This document shows, piece after piece, positions 1 to 8,496 of a stretch of 64,000 nucleotides of DNA. Origin of the DNA: Uliginosibacterium gangwonense (GTDB taxonomy: Bacteria; Pseudomonadota; Gammaproteobacteria; Burkholderiales; Rhodocyclaceae); the NCBI GenBank assembly GCA_005239635.1, contig SBBQ01000021.1, forward strand, positions 16,792-80,791. The letters are read 5' to 3'. The position numbers and the translations under genes are program-made. How positions within the stretch are numbered: position 1 is the stretch's first letter; each line of letters starts with the position of its first letter. Under the pieces are notes generated by a model, which made no database searches, was not told the origin of the DNA, and saw only the letters and a list, made by a program, of their open reading frames with translations.

Positions 1-952
1 CAATGGTTTCAACCAAATTAAATTGGTCGTTCTCTTCACGATCTAGCGCAGAGAATCGTTTCAGGTTATCCACGATGTCTCGCGTACGCTCAGCGCCTTC
101 TACGGTACCTTCAATCAGCGGTTCTAAATCGCCCACCACACGATCAATTCGCAACTCTTGACGCAAAGCTTCGCGCTCTTCTAGCGAGGCCCCTGCATGG
201 AGCGCATGCAGGTATTTTTGTAGCCGGTCGGTATAGCGGCGCAAAGCGTGCACATTGCCCAAAATAAAACTAATGGGGTTATTCAGTTCGTGCGCCACGC
301 CCGCCACCAGTCGACCTAGTGACGCCATTTTTTCTGAGTGCAACAACTGCTGTTGTGTACGCTTGAGTTCTTCGTGCGCGTCTCGCAACGCTTGGTAAGC
401 ACGTCGCAACTCGCCCACCGGACGGCCCGTAATAACGTGCCCGACTAATTTACCAAGCGATGAAAACCGTCCTGTGCAATTGAGCGAAACCGGCATGGCG
501 CCGCCTTCAGCGGTTTTGAGATTCAATTCGCAATCGTGTTGCGTTTCACCCGATCCTTGCAGGAGCTGCTCCACCATTTCACGCGAAGGCTGATCGGCAA
601 ACAAATCAAACACAGACGAGCCACGCAGTTGCTCACTTGGGCGACCGGTAAAACGCACCAGCGATTCGTTTACGTCTTCAATTACGCCAGCGCGATTACA
701 CACAATCAGAATGTCTGAAATAGACGTCAGCACACTCAGAATAAAATTCTGGCTGTCTTCTAATGCAGCGTTTTTTTCTTCGAGCGCAACTTCGTAGCGC
801 AGCAGGTCCGAGTACACCTCATCCATTTTTTGGATGACGCTAATCCACGCCTGATCACCCAGACCTTCGCTCGCGCCCAGTTCTGGCACGGCCTCACCTG
901 CCAGAATTTGTGAAGGCGTTTGTTGCATACCGGGCGAATGTGGATCAGCCAT
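1..952 (-). CDS. hoxJ: HoxJ-type sensor histidine kinase (3' end outside window)
   Basis: 317 residues are visible from the ATG at 952; the gene runs off the left edge, so the ATP-binding domain cannot be judged. A PAS-like segment covers roughly residues 65-180 and a HisKA dimerisation helix carries the phosphoacceptor box HELNNP with H221. It is the last visible gene of the hydrogenase locus, 13 nt after nikR, where Ralstonia-type loci place hoxJ after hoxC. In that system HoxJ docks on the regulatory hydrogenase HoxBC and controls the phosphorylation of HoxA in response to H2. The role here is inferred from position and domain order; the family is certain. Confidence 0.88.
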   Translation of the reverse strand, partial: MADPHSPGMQQTPSQILAGEAVPELGASEGLGDQAWISVIQKMDEVYSDLLRYEVALEEKNAALEDSQNFILSVLTSISDILIVCNRAGVIEDVNESLVRFTGRPSEQLRGSSVFDLFADQPSREMVEQLLQGSGETQHDCELNLKTAEGGAMPVSLNCTGRFSSLGKLVGHVITGRPVGELRRAYQALRDAHEELKRTQQQLLHSEKMASLGRLVAGVAHELNNPISFILGNVHALRRYTDRLQKYLHALHAGASLEEREALRQELRIDRVVGDLEPLIEGTVEGAERTRDIVDNLKRFSALDREENDQFNLVETI

Positions 953-965
953 GTCTACTACCCAC

Positions 966-1451
966 TTAATTTGTCGGCTTGAGATGGACGTGCGGCACAC
1001 CAGAGCGCCCGTGCTTTTTAGGCATGTAACGATGCCCGCCTGAGTGATTCATTTCAACGGTAATCAAATTCAGTTTGCCATGGCGCACGCCACTTTCAGC
1101 ACAAACTGAATCTGCAAATTTTTGCACTTCTTCTGTCTCGCCGCGCAAGATGACTGTTTCGAGACAGTTGTCGTGGTCCAAATGAGCATGCATGGTCGAC
1201 ACACTGAGATCATGGTGGTCATGATGCAACGCCGTTAAGCGCTCAGAAAGTTCTCGCTCGTGGTGGTTAAACACATACGACAAACACGCAATGCAATGTG
1301 GCGCTTCTGCACGCTGCAAGCGAGACTTTTCAAGCTCTGCACGCAATAGATCACGTACGGCTTCTGAACGGTTTGCGTAACCACGTTGCGCAATCCACTG
1401 GTCAAATTCACTGGCCAGCTTATCGTCAAGGGAAATGGTAAATCGCTCCAT
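966..1451 (-). CDS. nikR: Nickel-responsive regulator NikR
   Basis: 161 residues with an N-terminal ribbon-helix-helix DNA-binding segment (about 1-45) and a C-terminal nickel-binding ACT-type domain. The high-affinity nickel ligands of the family are present as H77, H88, H90 and C96 (motif HAHLDHDNC), one residue offset from E. coli NikR. The tail after residue 135 is longer than in E. coli (133 residues) and histidine-rich (HSGGH, HGR, PHVHL), perhaps an extra metal site. A clear GGAGG lies 6 nt before the ATG. It sits between hoxC and hoxJ, where Ralstonia has no such gene, so nickel sensing appears tied to hydrogenase expression. Confidence 0.95.
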   Translation of the reverse strand: MERFTISLDDKLASEFDQWIAQRGYANRSEAVRDLLRAELEKSRLQRAEAPHCIACLSYVFNHHERELSERLTALHHDHHDLSVSTMHAHLDHDNCLETVILRGETEEVQKFADSVCAESGVRHGKLNLITVEMNHSGGHRYMPKKHGRSGVPHVHLKPTN

Positions 1452-1472
1452 ACTGGCCCTCCTAATTTGTTG

Positions 1473-2930
1473 CTAATGCACGGTGCACACCATGCACGGG
1501 TCAAACGATCGCACCACGTGCTGCACCATAACCGGCACGCGTTCGCCGTCGCGCACGGGGATGCCTACCAATGCTTGTTCTAACGCACCCGGCGTGCCTT
1601 GCTGATCTCGCGGAGAGAAGTTCCACGTGGTTGGCGCAATGATTTGATAACGCGCAATTTGACCTTCGCGTACCACTAACCAGTGTCCCAAGGAACCGCG
1701 CGCCGCTTCAATCAAGCCTACACCCTCAGTGTCGTCAGGCAATTCAAAACTGGCACAAAAAACGTCATCAGGAACAATGGCCAACACCCACTGCTCCATC
1801 AAAGGCAGCATGCGTGCCACTTCTAAAATACGCGCAACAACACGTGCTCCAACACTGCCGCCGTGCAGGGCCACCATGTCACGAACTAGGGGATGGCCGG
1901 CCACCATTTGTCGCGCTAATGCACCCGCCTCTGCCACTTGGCCGCCCACGCGAGGGGCTTTACACCAGGTGTAGGCGCCCTCTTTCTCTGCCAGCGGCTG
2001 CGTTACGCCTTGACGCGGAGGCAAGCACACTGCGCCATCCATCAAGGCATGCGACACATCTTCAGTAATACTCGAAACATCAAGCGCGCTGATGGCGCCT
2101 TCGTGCCACACGCCCGCAGGAAGATGCAAACCTTCTGGCAGTGCGTAGGCGCCATAACTTAAGAAACGATCAGTGGCACGTCCCACATTAAAAAGCTCAA
2201 GCTGTTGCGCCACATTTAGGAAGCGCCCGAAGTCGCTTTGTGAGTGGTTTGCGCTCCACTTCTTCAAGGCTTCTGTGTGTTCGAGGGCTGCAAAATTTTC
2301 GAGCGTATCGCCAAACACATTGCGCTCTACGAAGTTTCTGAAGCCACGTAACAAGCTGTACACACGCACACGTTCAGAAGCGCTCACCGGCTTAGATGAA
2401 CCACCGGGTTGCACCGAGCCCGTGTGTGGCCACTTACCCGCCAAGAAGCCCATGCTTTCCATTAAGCGAGCACGTGCAGGCAAAAAATCGCGCGTCGCGC
2501 TACCTTGTATTGCTTGAAAGCGACCGCGTATGTCTGCATGCCACGTATGCGCTGCGTATTCTTCGCGCGCGAAGTCTGGCATGAAGAAAAGGTAAAAATG
2601 GCTCAAGTGATCAGCAAGGTTTTCAATCGCCAGCGACACAGCTGAGCACAATTGACCGTTACGCGGCACCGTGACGCCAGCTGCTTGTGCGAGCGCTTGC
2701 GCTGCGGCTGCAGACTGTGAGACGGAACAAATACCGCAGATACGCGGCACAAAAGTCAGCGCATCAAGTGGGTGTTTGCCCGACAAAATTTGCTCGAAGC
2801 CGCGAAACAACGGCGAGTTAGCGTAAGCCGCTTGAATGCGCTCACCCTTCTCCGCTTTGCCAATTTCGAGATGAACTTCAAGATCACCTTCCACACGATT
2901 GAAGGGGCCAACAACAATTTTACGCGTCAC
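1473..2930 (-). CDS. hoxC: Regulatory (H2-sensing) [NiFe]-hydrogenase large subunit
   Basis: 485 residues. The nickel ligands are the L1 motif RICGIC (C65, C68) and the L2 motif DPCMVC near the end. The protein stops directly at the final His (CTVH), so it lacks the cleavable C-terminal extension found in HoxG and should not need the HoxM protease; this is the hallmark of sensory HupV/HoxC subunits. I67 and F115 match by alignment the bulky residues (I62, F110 in Ralstonia HoxC) held to narrow the gas channel and give oxygen insensitivity. The start is GTG at 2930, overlapping the hoxB stop as GTGA. It is a cytoplasmic partner of HoxB and HoxJ. Confidence 0.95.
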   Translation of the reverse strand: MTRKIVVGPFNRVEGDLEVHLEIGKAEKGERIQAAYANSPLFRGFEQILSGKHPLDALTFVPRICGICSVSQSAAAAQALAQAAGVTVPRNGQLCSAVSLAIENLADHLSHFYLFFMPDFAREEYAAHTWHADIRGRFQAIQGSATRDFLPARARLMESMGFLAGKWPHTGSVQPGGSSKPVSASERVRVYSLLRGFRNFVERNVFGDTLENFAALEHTEALKKWSANHSQSDFGRFLNVAQQLELFNVGRATDRFLSYGAYALPEGLHLPAGVWHEGAISALDVSSITEDVSHALMDGAVCLPPRQGVTQPLAEKEGAYTWCKAPRVGGQVAEAGALARQMVAGHPLVRDMVALHGGSVGARVVARILEVARMLPLMEQWVLAIVPDDVFCASFELPDDTEGVGLIEAARGSLGHWLVVREGQIARYQIIAPTTWNFSPRDQQGTPGALEQALVGIPVRDGERVPVMVQHVVRSFDPCMVCTVH

Positions 2931-3925
2931 GATTTCAGCCCCGTTTTTCGAATCGCGGGGGACACTTCTGTGCGGTAAGACACTGCGTTATCGCGCACAC
3001 GCTTTGGCGTTGCTGATTTTGATAACGCACCTAAAGCAACGAACCAAGCTTTGGGCATGTCCGATGGCAAGCCGATCGGAATACCGGCAATTTTTGGGGT
3101 TTCGTGGAAAGGATGACCGGGTTCTTCAAAGCCGGGCTCCGTGCAACTCACGCAAGGAAAACCGCCTCGCAAACATGAGCCTTCGCCATTCCATGTACGC
3201 GTATTGCAGTCGGCATGAGCTTGCGTGCCTTTGCAGCCCATGTGCTCCATCATGCAGCCTTGGTCCGACGGCTTTTCTGCACTCGCTTTAAACTCATAAA
3301 ACTCATTACGCGTGCAGCCATGATGCACCAATTTATCTGCATAGAAACGTGGACGCCCCAGCGCATCGAGCGAGTCTTCATTCACATCGCCTAACGCGAT
3401 GCTCATCAGCGTATCCACCACCCAGCCCGGATGCGTTGGGCAGCCCGCAACGTTGATGACAGGTAGGCCAGAGGACGACCGAAACGCCGTTCCTAACAAA
3501 CCACCGGGTGTCGCACCATCGTATTGCAAACCACACGCGTCGGTTGGGTTCATGCCGCCCGCAGTGACGCCACCATAGGCTGCACAGGTTCCAACGCCGA
3601 TCACATATTGAGCGCGATTTGCCAATCCACGCACAATCTCAATCATCGGTCGACCACTCCCCGCCATGCGATGAAAACCGCCCGTGCCATTTGGCCCACG
3701 CAATAACGAGCCTTCAACACAGAGAATGTCGAGCGGCTGCTCTCCACGTTCCATAGCGAGCAGCATGTTTTGCACATCGTCATTGCTTTGCTCAGACAAG
3801 CTGGGGTGCCAAGCCATTTCAATGCCTGCGCCAGAAAGCAACCCAAACAGGTCGCTACTGTCGTGACACAGCAACGACATGGAGCAGCCTCCACAACCTC
3901 CTGATTGCAACCAAAGCAGATTCAT
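2927..3925 (-). CDS. hoxB: Regulatory hydrogenase small subunit
   Basis: 332 residues with the Fe-S cluster cysteines of [NiFe]-hydrogenase small subunits (SGGCGGCS near residue 10, GTCAAYGG, AGCPTHPG, and CX2-type motifs near residues 230-270). There is no twin-arginine signal and no C-terminal membrane anchor, unlike HoxK, so it stays in the cytoplasm. The proximal cluster region has the standard four cysteines and not the six of the oxygen-tolerant enzyme. Together these features identify the HupU/HoxB H2-sensor subunit. Translation is coupled to hoxC by a 4-nt overlap. HoxBC passes the H2 signal to HoxJ and then HoxA. Confidence 0.95.
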   Translation of the reverse strand: MNLLWLQSGGCGGCSMSLLCHDSSDLFGLLSGAGIEMAWHPSLSEQSNDDVQNMLLAMERGEQPLDILCVEGSLLRGPNGTGGFHRMAGSGRPMIEIVRGLANRAQYVIGVGTCAAYGGVTAGGMNPTDACGLQYDGATPGGLLGTAFRSSSGLPVINVAGCPTHPGWVVDTLMSIALGDVNEDSLDALGRPRFYADKLVHHGCTRNEFYEFKASAEKPSDQGCMMEHMGCKGTQAHADCNTRTWNGEGSCLRGGFPCVSCTEPGFEEPGHPFHETPKIAGIPIGLPSDMPKAWFVALGALSKSATPKRVRDNAVSYRTEVSPAIRKTGLKS

Positions 3926-3959
3926 GCACGCCCTTTCGCAGTCAGCGCATTGGCAAAAC

Positions 3960-5408
3960 TTAATCTCGATCTAATTTGTAACGCGTGAGTTTGGCGCGCA
4001 GCCCGACGCGCGACAAACCCATTTCCTGCGCTGCACGTGTTTTGTTCCAACGGTGGCGCAACAGCGACTCGTGCAACACACGCGCCTCGAGCTGCTCCAT
4101 GCGCTGCTTGAGCGTACCATCGAGCCCAGCCAGAAGCGATAACTCGCGCTCTTGCTGTTCGCCTTCAGCAGCACGCAACACACGCGGGCTCAATAAATCG
4201 GGGGTGAGGTGCAATGTTTGCGCCAGCGCTAACATGCGCTGAATCTCGTTGTACAACTCACGCACATTGCCGGGCCAACGATAACGCTCAAGGCACGACA
4301 GCACTTCGGGCGTGATGCCATTAACCTGTTTCCCGAGGCTCTTAATGGCACGATCCATGAGCTCGTCCGCAATCAGCGGTATATCCATGACGCGCTCGCG
4401 CAAGGGCGGCACAATCACACTCACCGCAGCCAAGCGGTAATACAAGTCTTCACGGAAGCGGCCTTGGCTCACATCTTGTTCAAGATCGCGGTTGGTTGCC
4501 GCAACCACACGCACATTCACCTTAAGTGAGCGCGAGCTACCCACGGGGCGAATTTCGCCTTCTTGCAAAGCCCGCAGCAACTTGACCTGAAACTGCGGTG
4601 ACGTATCACCAATTTCGTCTAGGAAAATGGTGCCGCCATCTGCTTGTTGAAACAGACCAATGCGATCTTCAAACGCGCCCGTAAACGATCCGCGTTTGTG
4701 ACCGAACAATTCGGACTCCAGCAATTGATCCGGCAAAGCCGCGCAGTTTTCCACCACGAACGCGCCTTCACTACGGTCACTGGCGTAGTGAATCGCCCGC
4801 GCCAACAACTCTTTACCGGTACCTGATTCACCTGTTAGCAACACGGGCACATCAAATGGCGAGACGCGTTCGAGTAGACCAATTACGTCATTGATGGGGC
4901 TATCTTCGGCCCTAGCAATGCGGCTAAAGTCAAACGCACGTCGCACTTGATTGCGCTGTGTTTCCACACGCTGTTTAAGCGGTGCTTCGGCAGTACGAAG
5001 CTCAAGCGCCAAACGTTGGTTTTCATTTTGCAGCTGGTACATGCGTGACGCGCTTTTGAGCGTCAGCACCAATTGTTCCGGCTGCCATGGCTTGAGCAAA
5101 TATTGATAAATGCCGGCGTCGTTAATACCGGCAATAATGTCTTCCGCGTCGGTGTAGCCCGAGATGATGATGCGAATAGCTTCTGGCCATTGCGCACGCA
5201 CACGACGCAGAAAATCCACGCCACTCATGCCGGGCATGCGCTGGTCGGACAGTACAATTTGTACGAATTCGCGCTCTAGAATCTTCTGCGCTTCTTCAGC
5301 CGACGAAGCACAGAACACTTCGAAGTCATCTTCAAGCGTGCGACGCAACGATTCTTGCGAACGCACCTCGTCATCAATGACTAGAACGGTAGGCAGACGC
5401 ACTGTCAT
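3960..5408 (-). CDS. hoxA: Sigma-54-dependent response regulator activating hydrogenase genes
   Basis: 482 residues from the ATG at 5408, which overlaps the hoxX stop as ATGA; more upstream starts are rejected because the receiver homology begins here. Domains: receiver (1-120, acceptor D55 in LSDQRMPG), sigma-54 AAA+ (about 165-400; Walker A GESGTGKE and the GAFTGA loop as GSFTGA), and a C-terminal Fis-type helix-turn-helix. This is the NtrC-family activator HoxA/HupR; in studied relatives the unphosphorylated form activates the hydrogenase promoter. The -24/-12 promoter upstream of hoxK in this window is its likely target. Confidence 0.95.
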   Translation of the reverse strand: MTVRLPTVLVIDDEVRSQESLRRTLEDDFEVFCASSAEEAQKILEREFVQIVLSDQRMPGMSGVDFLRRVRAQWPEAIRIIISGYTDAEDIIAGINDAGIYQYLLKPWQPEQLVLTLKSASRMYQLQNENQRLALELRTAEAPLKQRVETQRNQVRRAFDFSRIARAEDSPINDVIGLLERVSPFDVPVLLTGESGTGKELLARAIHYASDRSEGAFVVENCAALPDQLLESELFGHKRGSFTGAFEDRIGLFQQADGGTIFLDEIGDTSPQFQVKLLRALQEGEIRPVGSSRSLKVNVRVVAATNRDLEQDVSQGRFREDLYYRLAAVSVIVPPLRERVMDIPLIADELMDRAIKSLGKQVNGITPEVLSCLERYRWPGNVRELYNEIQRMLALAQTLHLTPDLLSPRVLRAAEGEQQERELSLLAGLDGTLKQRMEQLEARVLHESLLRHRWNKTRAAQEMGLSRVGLRAKLTRYKLDRD

Positions 5409-7144
5409 GCGGCACGCTCCGGCGCATCTTGGCGATGCAAGGCCAGGTGACGCGGCGTCCACGAATGCAGCGTCTTACGCGTAAAGTGGAAGCGCGCCAC
5501 GTGGTAGCTCGGATCAAAGCCAAAGAAGTTACGGCGCATATTTGCCAATTCCGCCTCTCTGTAACTGGCAAGTGGTTTCTTCGCCTCGTCTGCAGCACGC
5601 TGTTCTGCTTTGTTTGCAATACGCGCTTGTAAATCTGGCTGCTTTGCCAATGCTTCTGCTTGCGCGACGACAGCCTGTGCAAAAGTCTGTGCATCGCCCG
5701 CCATCACTTTGTCGATCAGCCCCATGTCTAACGCCTCGCGCGCAGTAATTGGCAAGCGATTTTGCATGATACGCCGTCCATCTGGTCCCATGCGACGTGG
5801 CAACAAATAGGTCCAGTATTCTGAGCCGTACAGGTTACCCATGTTTTTGTAGTGCGGATTAAGAATCACCACTTCGCGTGACCACACCTCGTCTGCGGTA
5901 AGTGCTAAGTATGCGCCTCCCGCGCCAGCGTTGCCACGCATGGCCGAAATCACCAGTTTGTCTGTGGTTTCGATAATGGCTTTGCACACATCATCTATCG
6001 CGTTGATGTTTTCCCAAGACTCATCTGCTGCGCTGCCTGAAGCCTCAATCAAATTTAGGTGAATTCCGTTCGACCAAAAATCACGTCCACCCATGAGTAC
6101 CAAAACTTGCGTTGGCTGTTGCCGCGCTGCTTCAACTGCGTGCAACAACTGCTTGCATTGGCGCGTCGACATGGCGCCATTGTAAAAATCAAAATGCAGG
6201 TAACCAACCTTGACCAGCGCGCCTTCTTCATTCGTTACCGTGGATTCTTCGTAACGAATTTCATCGCAACCGGCTGCATCATGTTGCCAATTGGCAATGT
6301 CAGCACACTCTGCCGCTAACGCAACCGTGCTGGGCAGTTTGAGCGTATCTTCTTTGTCTGTTCGCTTGGCGTGGCCGACCCAAATGGCGCCATCCGTCGT
6401 CTTAAGCAAGAGCGCATGTTCGCGTTTTGCCACAACTTGGCCAGGCGCGCCTTCAATTGGCAACGGCTCAATATGCGCGTCATACAAGTTACATGGCACG
6501 CCAAGTAACTCACCACGCACACCGGGGAAACCATCTGCCGCGTTGAGCTTACGCAAGATCAGCGCCGAGCTATCCTTTTGCCAATCAATGCGGCGGTCCT
6601 CTTGCTTCATGAGCGGACGCAGCTGGCCCATCTTTGTCACGTGCTGAGGCGCTTGTTCGAGCGGCAAAGGCTTCCAACTACCTTGCTTGTAGGCTTCGAA
6701 ATTTTCGAGCGCTTCGAGCACACCGGCTAATGCAGCCTCGGTCACTTCGTTGCGATAAATACTAGCTTTGCTGGCTTGTCGTAGCGGGAAAGTGCGCCAA
6801 GCCCAAATGTCGCCAGCATCCATTTCGGCGTTGGCTTGTAGCACCGTGACGCCCCATTCGCTTTCGCCTTCCAAGATTGCCCAGTCGAGTGCAGATGGGC
6901 CGCGATCCCCAACAATACCCGGATGCACGACTAAACACACATGCTTTGACCACACGGACTCGGGAATCGCACGACGTAAATACGGCGCGAGGATCAAGTC
7001 AGGCTTCCAAAATTCAACCGCTTCTTCTGTAACAGAATCAATGATGTCAAACTCAATGGATACATCATGTCCTCGGGCGCGTAACTCGCACCACATGCGC
7101 TGCGTAAGACTATTGAAGCTATGTGTAATAAACAGAATTCGCAT
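5405..7144 (-). CDS. hoxX: Hydrogenase maturation protein HypX/HoxX
   Basis: 579 residues from the ATG at 7144. A longer reading from 7237 adds a cysteine-rich leader unlike the family, so I reject it. The N-terminal half is a formyl-transferase domain (RILFITHSFNSLTQR; HPGIVGDRGPSALDW). The C-terminal half, from about residue 310, is an enoyl-CoA hydratase/isomerase-like domain (GGRDFWSNGIHLN; GNAGAGG). HypX makes the CO ligand of the active site aerobically from formyl-tetrahydrofolate, so its presence fits an enzyme that operates in air. It lies between hypE and hoxA exactly as in Ralstonia. Confidence 0.95.
   Translation of the reverse strand: MRILFITHSFNSLTQRMWCELRARGHDVSIEFDIIDSVTEEAVEFWKPDLILAPYLRRAIPESVWSKHVCLVVHPGIVGDRGPSALDWAILEGESEWGVTVLQANAEMDAGDIWAWRTFPLRQASKASIYRNEVTEAALAGVLEALENFEAYKQGSWKPLPLEQAPQHVTKMGQLRPLMKQEDRRIDWQKDSSALILRKLNAADGFPGVRGELLGVPCNLYDAHIEPLPIEGAPGQVVAKREHALLLKTTDGAIWVGHAKRTDKEDTLKLPSTVALAAECADIANWQHDAAGCDEIRYEESTVTNEEGALVKVGYLHFDFYNGAMSTRQCKQLLHAVEAARQQPTQVLVLMGGRDFWSNGIHLNLIEASGSAADESWENINAIDDVCKAIIETTDKLVISAMRGNAGAGGAYLALTADEVWSREVVILNPHYKNMGNLYGSEYWTYLLPRRMGPDGRRIMQNRLPITAREALDMGLIDKVMAGDAQTFAQAVVAQAEALAKQPDLQARIANKAEQRAADEAKKPLASYREAELANMRRNFFGFDPSYHVARFHFTRKTLHSWTPRHLALHRQDAPERAA
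6284..6297. repeat. Head-to-head pair of the dispersed motif
   Basis: TTGCCAATTGGCAA is a 14-bp perfect palindrome made of two overlapping 8-mer cores, inside the coding region of hoxX. It is the only such exact double copy I found; 41792-41804 is a near one (TTTGCCAATTGGC). Confidence 0.7.
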
Positions 7145-7242
7145 ATCAGTTTCTAGGCAGTGGCCGCAGCATTGGGCAGCCTGACAAACTACAAATCCAC
7201 ACCTGCATACAGCCGGGTGTGGATTCGCAAAATTCAAACCAA

Positions 7243-7266
7243 CAGGCCGTCATCACCGACGGCCTG
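7243..7266. other. Perfect 9-bp inverted repeat between hypE and hoxX
   Basis: The arms CAGGCCGTC and GACGGCCTG flank a 6-nt loop (ATCACC). It lies only 3 nt beyond the hypE stop on the transcribed (minus) strand, in a 125-nt gap before the hoxX start. No U-run follows, so it is more likely an mRNA-stability or partial attenuation hairpin than a full terminator. It would lower hoxX-hoxABCJ expression relative to the hyp genes if it acts at all. Confidence 0.55.
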
Positions 7267-7269
7267 AGC

Positions 7270-8355
7270 TTAACAAATACGCGGCAATTGTTCGCCACTC
7301 AACCAGTCAACAATGCGGCGTCCGCCAAAGCCTGTGCGCATTTGCACAAAGTGATGCGGATCTTCTAGCACATCACCCACGACTGAAGCATCTTTACCTT
7401 GCGGGTGCGCACGCATCGCGGCCAGCAGCGCATCGGCATCTTCACGCGCAACAATCACCACAATCTTGCCTTCATTGGCAACGTACAGCGGATCAAGACC
7501 CAAGAACTCACACGCTGCATCAACCTGCGGCTTAATGACAAAGCCTTTTTCGTTGAGCATCACGCCCACGCCAGATTGCTTGGCAATTTCGTTCAATGTG
7601 GTTGCAACACCACCACGTGTCGCATCGCGAATCACACGAATGCCGCGTGCTGCATTCCCCACTTCACTGGTCGAAGGCACAGCCGCCAGCATGGTTTCAA
7701 TCAAATTGTGCAAGCAGGCGGTGTCTGATTCGATTTCAGTATCAAACGCCAATGATTCACGCTGCGACATGATGGCCGTGCCATGGTCACCAATACTGCC
7801 AGACACAATTACGACGTCACCCGGGCGTGCATTGGCGCCACCAAGATCGCGGCCCGCAGGCAAGGCACCCACGCCGGTGGTGGTAATAAAGACGCCATCG
7901 CCCTTACCCTGCTCCACCACTTTGGTGTCGCCAGTCACAATCGGCACACCCGCTTCACGTGCGGCAGCGGCCATTGAGTCGACCACTTTTTTCAGTTCAG
8001 ATAGCGGAAAGCCTTCTTCAAGAATAAAGCCTGCGGCGAGATACAACGGACGGGCACCCATTACGGCCACATCATTCACCGTACCGTGCACTGACAAACA
8101 ACCAATGTCACCACCTTTGAAAAACAAAGGAGAGACAACGTGACTATCCGTCGCCATCACCAAGCGTTCGCCAGCTTGAAGCGCGGGCAACACGGTGCCG
8201 TCATTTCCTTGGGCTAGCAGTTCGTTGTTGAATGCACGTGCAAATAATTCTTCGATCAACTGCGCCATGGCTTTACCACCTGAGCCATGCGACATATCTA
8301 TGCGTCCGTTTTTAACATCCAGAGGACGGACATAACCGCGCTTTACTTCACCCAT
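7270..8355 (-). CDS. hypE: Hydrogenase maturation protein HypE (thiocarboxamide dehydratase)
   Basis: 361 residues, the normal length for the family. It has the PurM-like ATP-binding fold motifs (MSHGSGGKAM near residue 21; ATDSHVVSP) and ends in the invariant PRIC, whose terminal cysteine receives the carbamoyl group from HypF and is dehydrated to a thiocyanate. The cyanide is then given to iron on HypCD. It starts with ATG at 8355, 141 nt downstream of the hypD stop, which is the largest gap within the hyp cluster. Confidence 0.97.
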   Translation of the reverse strand: MGEVKRGYVRPLDVKNGRIDMSHGSGGKAMAQLIEELFARAFNNELLAQGNDGTVLPALQAGERLVMATDSHVVSPLFFKGGDIGCLSVHGTVNDVAVMGARPLYLAAGFILEEGFPLSELKKVVDSMAAAAREAGVPIVTGDTKVVEQGKGDGVFITTTGVGALPAGRDLGGANARPGDVVIVSGSIGDHGTAIMSQRESLAFDTEIESDTACLHNLIETMLAAVPSTSEVGNAARGIRVIRDATRGGVATTLNEIAKQSGVGVMLNEKGFVIKPQVDAACEFLGLDPLYVANEGKIVVIVAREDADALLAAMRAHPQGKDASVVGDVLEDPHHFVQMRTGFGGRRIVDWLSGEQLPRIC

Positions 8356-8409
8356 CGTGCATCCCGAAAATGATGGCCGGACAAACCGGCTGCTGATTGA
8401 TTATTCGTT

Positions 8410-8447
8410 TTTTTATACGATCTTTTGTACGTTCTTTTTGTACGTTT
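8410..8447. repeat. Three degenerate 12-13-bp tandem repeats (TTTTGTACGTT-like)
   Basis: The gap between hypD and hypE holds three consecutive units, at 8410-8422 (TTTTTATACGATC), 8423-8434 (TTTTGTACGTTC) and 8435-8447 (TTTTTGTACGTTT). The period is about one DNA turn and a quarter. The rest of the 141-nt gap holds no gene. The role is unknown; a regulator binding array or a simple slippage product are both possible. Confidence 0.6.
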
Positions 8448-8496
8448 TATGTTCGGGCAGATTCGTGGGCCGACGCACGCAACGCCGGCCGTGTTT

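Noticed and set aside
7145..7237. N-terminal extension of HoxX
   Set aside because: The extra 31 residues are cysteine-rich and unlike the family; the formyl-transferase homology starts at the ATG at 7144.
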